A DNA stretch of 14,713 nt from an uncultured Chitinophagaceae bacterium (GTDB lineage: Bacteria; Bacteroidota; Bacteroidia; Chitinophagales; Chitinophagaceae). The stretch is taken from NCBI GenBank assembly GCA_937996595.1, contig CALKVC010000175.1:1-14713 (forward strand), given 5' to 3'. Position numbers and translations under genes: made by a program. Below, piece by piece: positions 1-6,485 of this stretch (positions are counted from its first letter, which is position 1; every line of letters begins with the position of its first letter). The notes beneath the pieces are model-generated. The model ran no database searches and was not told the DNA's origin. It saw only the letters and a program-made list of their open reading frames with translations.

Positions 1-109
1 ATCCTTTATCAAATATTGATTCCTGTTGCTCTTTCTGCGCAACTGCATTCATTGATATGGCTGATGCCATCAATGTGATAACTACGGGTATTACGATATT
101 TCTTTTCAT
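1..109 (-). CDS. 5' end of an exported protein (partial, unknown)
   Basis: An ATG at 109-107 on the minus strand opens a frame that stays open for 36 codons to the window edge. The peptide starts MKRN, has a hydrophobic stretch (about residues 5-20), and reaches an Ala-Val-Ala-Gln sequence that looks like a signal peptidase I site near residue 24. The next visible residues are charged (KEQQES). This is the pattern of a periplasmic or outer-membrane protein. A perfect TAnnTTTG element lies 13 bases upstream, which supports the start. The function cannot be told from 36 residues. It is not in an evident operon with the permease gene, which lies upstream on the same strand across a 172-base gap. 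Confidence 0.7.
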   Translation of the reverse strand, partial: MKRNIVIPVVITLMASAISMNAVAQKEQQESIFDKG

Positions 110-122
110 ATTTCCGGCATTG

Positions 123-130
123 CAAATATA
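123..130 (-). promoter_or_regulatory. Putative -7 element for the left-edge gene
   Basis: On the minus strand this reads TATATTTG, an exact match to the Bacteroidota -7 consensus TAnnTTTG, 13 bases before the ATG at 109. I do not see a good TTG at the expected -33 spacing, so the call rests on the -7 box and its position. The implied mRNA leader is under about 10 bases. Confidence 0.4.
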
Positions 131-281
131 ATACCAACCAAAAATTGATTTCTAAAGAAAATGTGAAAGATTTGCTTAACGTGTAAAAACTGCAGTACTA
201 TAAACAGGAAAATGGCTGATTTCATTTTACCGGCATATCCGCCAGGTATACTACCGGTGATGATTAAACGATAATATCCGG

Positions 282-1340
282 CTACCTGATCCTGGGGTCT
301 GCTAACCGGTAAATACTGTCAGCCAGCAGATTGATCACGATAAAAATTACAGCACTGAATAATACAGCGCCCATCACCACCGGATAATCAAGTTTTTCCA
401 GTGCGTTCACGGTCAGTTTGCCCATACCCTTCCAGCCAAAAATATACTCCACAAAGAATGCACCTGCAAGCAGTTCGGCAAACCAGCCGGTTATGGCCGT
501 TATCACCGGGTTAAGTGCATTGCGCAGGGCATGCCTGAATATGACCGTCCTATTATTTAATCCCTTTGCATAAGCTGTACGTATATAATCCCTGTTAAGA
601 ACATCCAGCATGCTGCTCCGGGTGAGCTGTGTGATGATTGCCAGGGGGCGTATACCAAGCGTACAGGCTGGCAATACCAGGTTTTTGATATTAAGATAAG
701 ATTCACCGGTTATATCATCTATTTCAAACAGGCTTCCGGTAAGGTTTAATCCTGTATATGGATGCAATACGATACCAAACAGGTAAGCCATGATGATGGC
801 GATGAAAAAAGATGGGGCGGAAATACCTGCAATGCTGCTTACCAATACCACCTGGTCGGCCCAGGTTCCTTTTTTAACAGCGGCTATAACGCCGAATAAA
901 ATTCCCAGTAAACAAGCCAGCAACATGGCGGTTGTTGCCAAAATAAGGGTACCCGGCAGGGCGTCCATCAACAAGCTGCTAACATCCGTCTTTGTCTGGT
1001 AACTGCGCCCCAGGTAAGGGAATTTTAATACCAGTTTCCTTTTTCCGCCGGCAACCAGGCCACGAATCCCTTTCTCTTTCAATGCAGCTTCCGTATAAAT
1101 ACTTACAGGTGAAACATCATTCAGGTATAAAATGAACTGCTTCCATGTCGGTTCATCCAGGTGCAGTTCCCTGCGGATATTTTCAATGGTCTTTTTATCG
1201 CCTGATTGTCCGGCTACCAGCCTGGCCGGATCGCCGAAACCCTGGAACATGGCAAATACCAATACAACAATTCCGGTTAATACCAGTATGGAATATGATA
1301 TTTTCTTTAACAGGAAAAATATTCCGGCTTTTAGGTTCAT
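282..1340 (-). CDS. ABC transporter permease, DppB/OppB (peptide/nickel) family
   Basis: A 352-residue inner-membrane protein. It has an N-terminal membrane helix (about 15-33), a soluble periplasmic stretch (about 35-125), then several hydrophobic helices (about 130-155, 165-192, 220-240, 278-300, 320-342). The order matches the BPD_transp_1 permeases of dipeptide/oligopeptide/nickel ABC importers. The cytoplasmic EAA-like loop is visible at about residues 254-279, with the conserved Gly at 260, the FRHAL core (268-272) and the following Asn-Pro (277-278). The C-terminal DPR motif (348-350) is also usual in DppB. No DppC, ATPase or binding-protein gene lies beside it here; partners could be outside the window or elsewhere. 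It is 116 bases downstream of the BT_3928-like gene on the same strand, with no clear promoter of its own, so it may be the last gene of that run. Substrate unknown. Confidence 0.88.
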   Translation of the reverse strand: MNLKAGIFFLLKKISYSILVLTGIVVLVFAMFQGFGDPARLVAGQSGDKKTIENIRRELHLDEPTWKQFILYLNDVSPVSIYTEAALKEKGIRGLVAGGKRKLVLKFPYLGRSYQTKTDVSSLLMDALPGTLILATTAMLLACLLGILFGVIAAVKKGTWADQVVLVSSIAGISAPSFFIAIIMAYLFGIVLHPYTGLNLTGSLFEIDDITGESYLNIKNLVLPACTLGIRPLAIITQLTRSSMLDVLNRDYIRTAYAKGLNNRTVIFRHALRNALNPVITAITGWFAELLAGAFFVEYIFGWKGMGKLTVNALEKLDYPVVMGAVLFSAVIFIVINLLADSIYRLADPRIR

Positions 1341-1456
1341 CAGCTAAACTGTTTCCATGAACTGTTTACAATACGTTCTGTATGGGTATTAAAACTTTGT
1401 CAACTGTATCTTTTACATGGATGCACATATTATCCATTCAAGGACAAACATGGCAG

Positions 1457-2578
1457 TTAACGGACCGCCTTTTCAAAATCTGCCCAGCCCCATTTTTGCT
1501 CAACCACGGCTGCTTTCATCTTATACAGTGTTGGATTAGCCCTGGCTGCTGTTTTTATGGCCGTTGCATCTGCCGTAAATATGGCATCCGTTTTTATATC
1601 ATTCATGGATAAGAATTTCCGAACAGCATCACGTTGTGCAGTTACCACATAGAATTTCTTAATACCGGCAATAGCTTTGCTGCTGATTGCCTTACAGTCA
1701 TCTATCCAGCTTTCCCCGGCTTCGGGTACATCCCTGATGAATAACAGGTAGTAATAATCTGGGTTTGAAAGAATCTCTGCTGTTACATCATTCCCATCAA
1801 CATCAGTAAGCGAAAAATCATTGATAAGTGGGATGTTATTTTTCCCTTTTTCAACTAAAGTCTGTTTACGTTCTACAAATTTCCAGGTGCTGTCCGGTAA
1901 AGCTGAAACAGGAAAATCCTTTTTTTCTCCGCCTTTTTCATACACAAATACATAATCATATTTATCCTGGATGGCATCAGCCGGCATTTCCCTCAGTTTA
2001 AGTATGTCATTCCCCTTTTTATAAGGAAGGCAATCTGCCAATGGCAGATGCTTCAGTACATAAAACTGCAATGCAAGTGTTGCTACAAGTGCAGCCGTCA
2101 CATACAGGAATGAGAAGAAAGGTTTGGCAAGTGGTTTTATATATGCTGACTTTACCACCAGTATGATTGCCAGTAAAAGCAGTACAATATCTTTACTGAA
2201 AGTTTGAACCGGTGTAAGCGGTATACAATCTCCGAAACAACCACATGCCCTTATCTTACCGCTGAATAATACAAAGGCGGTGAGAAACGTAAAGAACAGA
2301 ATAAGCAGCAATATGAGCCAGGAAGTTATTTTTTTCTGCCACCCGATAAGCAATGCCAGCCCGAGCACTACTTCCAGAGTAATCATACTGATGGAGAAAG
2401 TGAGTGAATAATGCATGAGGTTTTCCATCAGCCCTTTCAGGAAACCGGCATGGCCCCACACTTCAAAAAATTCTTCCATCTTATAGGCAAGCCCGCGCGG
2501 GTCAATAGCTTTAACCAGTCCCGAAAAAATGAACAGGAGCCCTGTAATGATCCTGGCAATGGTAACGGTAACTTTCAT
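1457..2578 (-). CDS. BT_3928-like membrane protein: DoxX/MauE-type domain plus C-terminal extracytoplasmic domain
   Basis: 373 residues. The N-terminal half has hydrophobic segments at about 5-23, 61-80, 86-106, 129-146 and 155-172, as in the DoxX/MauE family. A CGCFGDC motif (Cys112, Cys114, Cys118) lies just after the third segment. Cys-Gly-Cys-Phe-Gly is typical of MauE-like proteins, which are tied to disulfide or quinone redox chemistry. The C-terminal half (about 180-373) is soluble, with a core near 276-312 (YYLLFIRDV, then FYVVTAQ) that resembles a thioredoxin-like fold, but no CxxC is visible there, so it is not an obvious oxidoreductase. This architecture matches what databases call BT_3928 family protein. 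The start lies 12 bases after the DUF1599 stop, so the two are probably co-transcribed. The exact biochemical role is unknown. Confidence 0.8.
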   Translation of the reverse strand: MKVTVTIARIITGLLFIFSGLVKAIDPRGLAYKMEEFFEVWGHAGFLKGLMENLMHYSLTFSISMITLEVVLGLALLIGWQKKITSWLILLLILFFTFLTAFVLFSGKIRACGCFGDCIPLTPVQTFSKDIVLLLLAIILVVKSAYIKPLAKPFFSFLYVTAALVATLALQFYVLKHLPLADCLPYKKGNDILKLREMPADAIQDKYDYVFVYEKGGEKKDFPVSALPDSTWKFVERKQTLVEKGKNNIPLINDFSLTDVDGNDVTAEILSNPDYYYLLFIRDVPEAGESWIDDCKAISSKAIAGIKKFYVVTAQRDAVRKFLSMNDIKTDAIFTADATAIKTAARANPTLYKMKAAVVEQKWGWADFEKAVR

Positions 2579-2590
2579 AATGCTTATATT

Positions 2591-3133
2591 TTAATGTTTG
2601 CCTTCCTCTATCAGGATGAGCGCAAAAACCGAATAGTTAAAAATATCATAAAAATTGGCATCAATGCCTTCGCTTACAAGGGTTGCCCCTTCATTGGAAA
2701 TGATTTGTTTTATCCGGAGGATTTTGGCAAGAATGAGGTCGGCAAAACTTTCCTGGCTCATTTCCCGCCAGGCTTCGCCATAATCGTGATTTTTGTCAAG
2801 CATCAGTTTTTTGGCGGCTGTAATTTTACTATCGTACCTCTCCTCTACTTCGTTTACCGGTAACTGTTCTGTTTCATCATTTCCCAAATCAAGTTGAATA
2901 AGCCCGATGACCGCATAATTAAGCATCCCTTCAAATTCACTTCTTATATCATCGCCGATCCGCTGTGCCTTTTTTTCCTGTATGGTCCGTATTCTTTTCG
3001 CTTTAATATATATCTGGTCTGCAATGGAAATGGTCCTGTAAACCCGCCAGGATGTTCCGTAATCACTGGTCTTTTTCAGGAAAATGTCTTTACAACGTTT
3101 AATTGCCCTGTCATACTGTTCATTCGTAGTCAT
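2591..3133 (-). CDS. DUF1599 protein with two tandem copies of the domain
   Basis: 180 residues, cytoplasmic, no signal peptide. The two halves align with each other. Copy 1 has DYG-TSW at 24-29, IADQIYIKAKRI at 37-48 and LNYAVIGLI at 71-79. Copy 2 has DYG-EAW at 117-122, FADLILAKILRI at 130-141 and FNYSVFALI at 165-173. DUF1599 is, from memory, also called nucleotide modification associated domain 1; its biochemistry is not established to my knowledge. It is the first gene of the minus-strand run with the BT_3928-like gene and is divergent from folP; from memory this three-gene neighbourhood recurs across Bacteroidota. The ATG at 3133 is the only reasonable start. A role linked to folate or nucleotides is a guess from the neighbourhood. 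Confidence 0.85.
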   Translation of the reverse strand: MTTNEQYDRAIKRCKDIFLKKTSDYGTSWRVYRTISIADQIYIKAKRIRTIQEKKAQRIGDDIRSEFEGMLNYAVIGLIQLDLGNDETEQLPVNEVEERYDSKITAAKKLMLDKNHDYGEAWREMSQESFADLILAKILRIKQIISNEGATLVSEGIDANFYDIFNYSVFALILIEEGKH

Positions 3134-3180
3134 GTTGTGTATCCGTTACCTGTTATTATTTGCTAATTTGCATGAAAGAT

Positions 3181-3188
3181 CAAATTTA
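3181..3188 (-). promoter_or_regulatory. Possible -7 element for the DUF1599 gene
   Basis: The minus strand reads TAAATTTG, an exact TAnnTTTG match, 47 bases before the DUF1599 ATG in the 70-base divergent gap to folP. The nearest upstream TTTG is only 12 bases away rather than the usual 19-21, so the -33 part is not convincing. It lies just upstream of the folP start. Confidence 0.3.
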
Positions 3189-3203
3189 CAATTACTCTTT
3201 CAA

Positions 3204-4034
3204 ATGTTTACACTTAACTGTAAAGGAAAACTGCTGCTGATTGAAAAACCGCTGGTGATGGGCATCATCAATGCCACACCCGATTCGTTTTATGAAGGCC
3301 ATATCGGTGAAGGTGCAGATGATATATGGGCTATGGCTTCCCGCATGATTGATGCCGGTGCGGGCATATTGGATATTGGCGGACAAAGCACCCGCCCGGG
3401 CAGCCTGCGCATTACTGAAAAAGAAGAATTGGAAAGGGTGTTGCCGGTTATCAGGATGATCAGGGAACATGACCGGGATATTGTGTTGTCTATTGATACC
3501 TATTACAGCCATGTAGCTGGTAAGGCAGTGGAGGCAGGTGCAGACATCGTTAACGATATCAGTGCCGGTGCAATGGACAGCAACATGATCAGCACCGTAG
3601 CTTCATTGCAGGTTCCATACATCTGCATGCATATGAAAGGCACTCCGGAAACCATGCAGCAACAGGCATCCTATATTGATGTGGTTAAGGAAGTGCTTGA
3701 TTTTTTCATAGAAAAAACAGCCATTTGCAAAGAGGCCGGCATTCATGATATCATCATTGATCCGGGTTTTGGATTTGGTAAAACAGCCGGGCAAAACCTG
3801 CAATTGCTACAATCACTTCCTGTTTTCGGAATGTTTGAAAAACCGGTGCTTGCCGGGCTATCCAGGAAAAGCACTATTTATAAAACGCTTGGCATAACCG
3901 CATCGGAGGCATTGAATGGCACTACCGTATTAAACAGCATCGCATTGCTAAACGGCGCATCGCTGTTACGGGTACACGATGTAAAGGAAGCTAAAGAAGC
4001 AGTTTTACTGGTGCAGGCATACAAGCAAGCCTGA
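3204..4034 (+). CDS. folP: Dihydropteroate synthase
   Basis: Condenses 6-hydroxymethyl-7,8-dihydropterin diphosphate with p-aminobenzoate to give dihydropteroate in folate synthesis; it is the sulfonamide target. 276 residues, the normal length, forming a TIM barrel. Motifs in order: NATPDSF with Asn23; DIGGQSTRPG (57-66) with the pABA-loop Thr63 and Arg64; SIDTY with Asp98; VNDIS with Asn117; MHMKGTP (142-148); DPGFGFGKT (186-194) with Asp187; GLSRKS with Lys222; and a C-terminal LRVHDV with Arg256 and His258. The frame stays open upstream to 3084, but that stretch overlaps the divergent DUF1599 gene and has no family similarity, so I chose the ATG at 3204, which directly precedes the first barrel strand. 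It appears to be a single-gene unit. Confidence 0.96.
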   Translation: MFTLNCKGKLLLIEKPLVMGIINATPDSFYEGHIGEGADDIWAMASRMIDAGAGILDIGGQSTRPGSLRITEKEELERVLPVIRMIREHDRDIVLSIDTYYSHVAGKAVEAGADIVNDISAGAMDSNMISTVASLQVPYICMHMKGTPETMQQQASYIDVVKEVLDFFIEKTAICKEAGIHDIIIDPGFGFGKTAGQNLQLLQSLPVFGMFEKPVLAGLSRKSTIYKTLGITASEALNGTTVLNSIALLNGASLLRVHDVKEAKEAVLLVQAYKQA

Positions 4035-4039
4035 TTGAT

Positions 4040-4083
4040 AAAAAAAATACGGGCATTGTGTCAAATCTGAAACAATGCCCGTA
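4040..4083 (-). terminator. Rho-independent terminator of the nrnA-FKBP unit
   Basis: A perfect 12-base-pair inverted repeat (4048-4059 with 4072-4083, core ACGGGCATTGT) encloses a 12-base loop. On the minus strand it is followed by eight T residues (4047-4040), so it terminates the FKBP gene, whose stop is at 4105. Read on the plus strand, after folP, the stem is not followed by a T run at once, so it is a weak terminator at best for folP. Confidence 0.88.
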
Positions 4084-4104
4084 ATCGAATAACAACTGTA
4101 ATTT

Positions 4105-5139
4105 TTATTTCTTTTCTTTTGCAGCTTTTTGCAGGTTAGAGATGCTGTCCATATATTTTTTCTGCATATCCTGCATTTTCTTTCTCTGCAGTTCATTATC
4201 AGCCCTTGCCTGGTCTTTGTTCATAACATCCAGTACTTCAATATCAAAAATAAGTACCGAATTGGGAGCAATATCTTCGCCGGCACCCTGTGCGCCATAG
4301 CCCAAAGTTGACGGGATATAAAACTTTGCTTTCGCGCCCTTATTAAGTTGCTTTAACCCATCAGTCCATCCTTTTATTACCGGCTGGCCCAATGTTGGGT
4401 CATTGGTCATGTTAACATTTAAAGGCATAACATGGCCTTTGCCGGGATCGGTATTGCTGTCGAACATGTTTCCATTCATTGTCCTTCCTGTATAATTCAC
4501 TTTCACTACAACGGATGTATCTATATTATTTCCGGTTCCCGGCTGAATTATTTCCACGTACGTTCCTTGTTCTGTTTTTGTTGCCTTTATCTTGTTTTTT
4601 GCAAGGTATTCAGCAATGACTTTGTCATCTTTTGCTTTCTGTGCGATGGCGTTCACAGAATCTTTCTGCTGCTGCAGTACCATAAAGGCGGCCCGGGCGC
4701 TATCAGCTTCAGCTTTGGATTTGAAAATATTCACCAGCTTTACCGTTGTGAGCAGCATATGGCCTTTCTTGATGAACGGGGGCATCTGGTCAGGTGCTTT
4801 CTTAAAAGCTGAATCAGACAGTATCCTGATAGCAACACTATCACCCTTACGCAATTGTGTTAAGATGTTGAAATAAGCCGGTGGTGTGGATGTTGAATCC
4901 AATAATTCAATAACAGGGTTTCCCGATGTTCTGGAATCATTCAGCAATGAATCTTTTTTACCTGTATTATAATAAGTGGCAAATTCTATCTGCATGAAAT
5001 TACCATATTGCAGTTTTGGGCCACTGCCGTTTGAAATGATCTTATATTCCAGGTCGTCCATGCCTTTTTTAAACGAAGCTTCATTACAGGCAGTAAAAAC
5101 GAAGGCTACCAGTAATAATAATGAAGAGATTTTTCTCAT
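4105..5139 (-). CDS. FKBP-type peptidyl-prolyl isomerase lipoprotein with two FKBP-like domains
   Basis: 344 residues. A short hydrophobic leader ends in FTAC with the lipid-attachment Cys18, so this is a membrane-anchored lipoprotein. The C-terminal FKBP domain (about 190-305) keeps the active-site pattern: VNYTG with Tyr216, Phe226-Asp227, PVIKGW (253-258), LGYG with Tyr281, and LIFDIEVL with Phe298. It should fold or isomerise periplasmic or outer-membrane proteins at X-Pro bonds. An N-terminal domain (about 29-139) shows the same strand order but has lost the FD and VIKGW residues, so it is probably non-catalytic. Charged, probably helical linkers lie at about 140-182 and 306-344. In Flavobacterium, as I recall, the gliding lipoprotein GldI sits near a DHH phosphoesterase and ndk, as here, but GldI is shorter and orthology is not shown. 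It probably shares the nrnA promoter. Confidence 0.9.
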   Translation of the reverse strand: MRKISSLLLLVAFVFTACNEASFKKGMDDLEYKIISNGSGPKLQYGNFMQIEFATYYNTGKKDSLLNDSRTSGNPVIELLDSTSTPPAYFNILTQLRKGDSVAIRILSDSAFKKAPDQMPPFIKKGHMLLTTVKLVNIFKSKAEADSARAAFMVLQQQKDSVNAIAQKAKDDKVIAEYLAKNKIKATKTEQGTYVEIIQPGTGNNIDTSVVVKVNYTGRTMNGNMFDSNTDPGKGHVMPLNVNMTNDPTLGQPVIKGWTDGLKQLNKGAKAKFYIPSTLGYGAQGAGEDIAPNSVLIFDIEVLDVMNKDQARADNELQRKKMQDMQKKYMDSISNLQKAAKEKK

Positions 5140-5160
5140 TGTGTATGTTGTTTTTTTTGT

Positions 5161-5209
5161 GATGTATTATTTGTTATGTATGATTTGTGATGTATGATGT
5201 ATGATTTAT
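5161..5209 (+). repeat. Heptamer tandem array between nrnA and the FKBP gene
   Basis: Seven contiguous 7-base units start at 5161, 5168, 5175, 5182, 5189, 5196 and 5203 and fit the consensus [GT]AT[GT]T[AG]T. Three units are exactly GATGTAT, including two adjacent ones (5189-5202), and the last is GATTTAT. The array fills most of the 73-base gap between the nrnA stop (5213) and the FKBP start (5139), so it lies in the intercistronic leader of the FKBP gene. A poly-T run (5151-5158) flanks it on the FKBP side. There is no coding explanation. Confidence 0.75.
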
Positions 5210-5212
5210 TAA

Positions 5213-6232
5213 TTAAAAAGTATACGAGCTAAGCTCGCCTGCATTCTCTTTGATGGCTTTTTTAAAATCTGCGATGGCTTCATCCAATGTACCTTTGCTG
5301 AAACCGCCTGCCGCATTATGATGACCGCCACCATTGAAATATTTCCTGGCAAAACTGTTTACGTCAAATGAACCTTTACTGCGGAATGAACATTTGCGTT
5401 CTTCACCCCTGTCGATGATAATAGCTGCCAGCCTGATGCCTTCAATACTTAAAGGGAAGTTTACAAGCCCTTCGGTATCTCCCGTCTTGATATCGTATTT
5501 GATGAGGTCGGCCTGCGGAACGGCAATCAATGCCGTATTATACTCATAAAACACTTCCATCCTGTTCAACAGTACATTCCCAATAAAACGGAACCGGTTT
5601 TCAGAAAAATTATCAAACAGGGCTTCATGGATGATGCTGTGTTCCAGCCCTTTTTCTTTCAGGTCGGCAATCATCCGGTGTACACCGGCACTGCTGGAAG
5701 GAAACCTGAATGAACCGGTATCTGTCATAACACCTGCATACAGGCATTCTGCCACTTCCTTGTTTATCTTGTCTGTATAGCCTGAAGCAATAATGAAATC
5801 GTATACCATTTCGGCCGTTGAACTTTTGCTGACGTCACTGATACCATACCTGAATATTTCTGTTTGTGGTTCCTGGTGATGGTCTATCAGTATCCTGTCT
5901 GCTGTTGTTTCCAGCAAATTCGTTTCCATTCTTTTGGTACGGCTTGCCGTGTTGAAATCCAGGCAAAAAAGCCATTCGGCAGAATGTAATATCTGGTTGC
6001 ACTTTTCAGTATCCCTTTCATAATCCAATACCTGCCTGGTTCCGGGCATCCAGTTTAAAAAGGAAGCCCAGTTTGTTGGCGATATAACGGTAACCTGGTG
6101 GCCAAACTGTACCAGGAAATGCATCAGGGCCAGGGAAGAACCCATGGCATCCCCGTCGGGTTTCTGGTGCATGGTTATTACAACCTGTTTCTTACTTGGA
6201 AGTTGCGGGTAAATATTACTGATGGGTTGCAT
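5213..6232 (-). CDS. nrnA: DHH/DHHA1 phosphoesterase, NrnA-like (oligoribonuclease / pAp phosphatase)
   Basis: 339 residues, cytoplasmic, the usual NrnA length. The DHH domain carries its metal ligands: HQKPDGDA (His22, Asp26, Asp28), LDFN (Asp92), the name-giving IDHHQ (Asp117-His118-His119) and MTDTGSFRF (Asp171). The C-terminal DHHA1 domain ends with GGGHHNAAGG (301-310), the substrate-binding signature. NrnA-type enzymes remove mononucleotides from very short RNAs and, in several bacteria, dephosphorylate 3'-phosphoadenosine 5'-phosphate; some relatives cleave cyclic dinucleotide products such as pApA or pGpG. The sequence alone does not decide among these. The gene is divergent from ndk across 253 bases and probably co-transcribed with the FKBP lipoprotein gene 73 bases downstream. 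The ATG at 6232 is supported by a promoter placed just before it. Confidence 0.93.
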   Translation of the reverse strand: MQPISNIYPQLPSKKQVVITMHQKPDGDAMGSSLALMHFLVQFGHQVTVISPTNWASFLNWMPGTRQVLDYERDTEKCNQILHSAEWLFCLDFNTASRTKRMETNLLETTADRILIDHHQEPQTEIFRYGISDVSKSSTAEMVYDFIIASGYTDKINKEVAECLYAGVMTDTGSFRFPSSSAGVHRMIADLKEKGLEHSIIHEALFDNFSENRFRFIGNVLLNRMEVFYEYNTALIAVPQADLIKYDIKTGDTEGLVNFPLSIEGIRLAAIIIDRGEERKCSFRSKGSFDVNSFARKYFNGGGHHNAAGGFSKGTLDEAIADFKKAIKENAGELSSYTF

Positions 6233-6242
6233 AAATGAGGCG

Positions 6243-6273
6243 CAAAAGTAGGTTTAAAAAGCCAATTAGCCAA
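6243..6273 (-). promoter_or_regulatory. Promoter of the nrnA-FKBP unit
   Basis: The minus strand reads TACTTTTG at 6250-6243, an exact TAnnTTTG -7 element. Exactly 20 bases upstream is a TTG (6273-6271), the right place for the -33 element of Bacteroidota primary sigma factor promoters. The -7 box ends 10 bases before the ATG at 6232, so the mRNA leader would be only a few bases long. Confidence 0.65.
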
Positions 6274-6389
6274 TTGAACCAGCATTCCTTTTATATTTTA
6301 GGAATTTGTTATAAGATTCCAACAGATTTTTGCTTTTAAATATAGGTTTACATAATAATTAGTAAAACAACTCTTTTAAAAAAATGACC

Positions 6390-6432
6390 ATAAATCTTAG
6401 ATCATAAATCATATATATTCAAATCTTACATC
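6390..6432 (-). repeat. Degenerate heptamer array between nrnA and ndk
   Basis: Read on the minus strand, this stretch holds units of the GATTTAT/GATGTAA kind. GATTTAT occurs exactly at 6396-6390 and 6410-6404 with GATCTAA between them; after an 8-base ATATATAT slip come GATTTGA (6425-6419) and GATGTAA (6432-6426). This is the same heptamer family as the array on the other side of nrnA, in inverted orientation. It is more decayed, and it ends about 6 bases before the -33 box of ndk. Confidence 0.55.
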
Positions 6433-6437
6433 TTTAC

Positions 6438-6468
6438 ATTGCCACTTCCCCACATTCCTATATCTTTG
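6438..6468 (+). promoter_or_regulatory. Promoter of ndk
   Basis: TATCTTTG at 6461-6468 is an exact TAnnTTTG -7 element. ATTG at 6438-6441 lies 19 bases upstream as the -33 element. The -7 box ends 17 bases before the ndk ATG, which gives a leader of roughly a dozen bases and fits the gene start. Confidence 0.65.
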
Positions 6469-6485
6469 CGCCCAAAATTATAGAA

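Noticed and set aside
209..228. AAAATG/CATTTT inverted repeat downstream of the permease gene as a terminator
   Set aside because: Only six AT-rich pairs and no T run on the minus strand after it; too weak to call.
2411..2863. 150-codon plus-strand open frame across the BT_3928-like/DUF1599 boundary
   Set aside because: It lies antisense to two well-supported genes, has no recognisable motif and no promoter; a shadow frame.
3084..3203. Upstream in-frame extension of folP (40 residues)
   Set aside because: It overlaps the divergent DUF1599 gene and has no dihydropteroate synthase similarity; the family start fits the ATG at 3204.
4040..4083. The strong hairpin as a fully bidirectional terminator for folP too
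   Set aside because: The plus-strand side lacks an immediate T run; only the minus strand has the eight-T tract.
5161..5209. Repeat array as a CRISPR or an insertion-sequence end
   Set aside because: Units are contiguous 7-mers without spacers, and no transposase, terminal inverted repeat or cas gene is near.
6301..6320. GGAAT/ATTCC inverted repeat in the nrnA-ndk gap as an operator
   Set aside because: Five pairs around a 10-base loop in AT-rich DNA is expected by chance, and it sits outside both predicted promoters.
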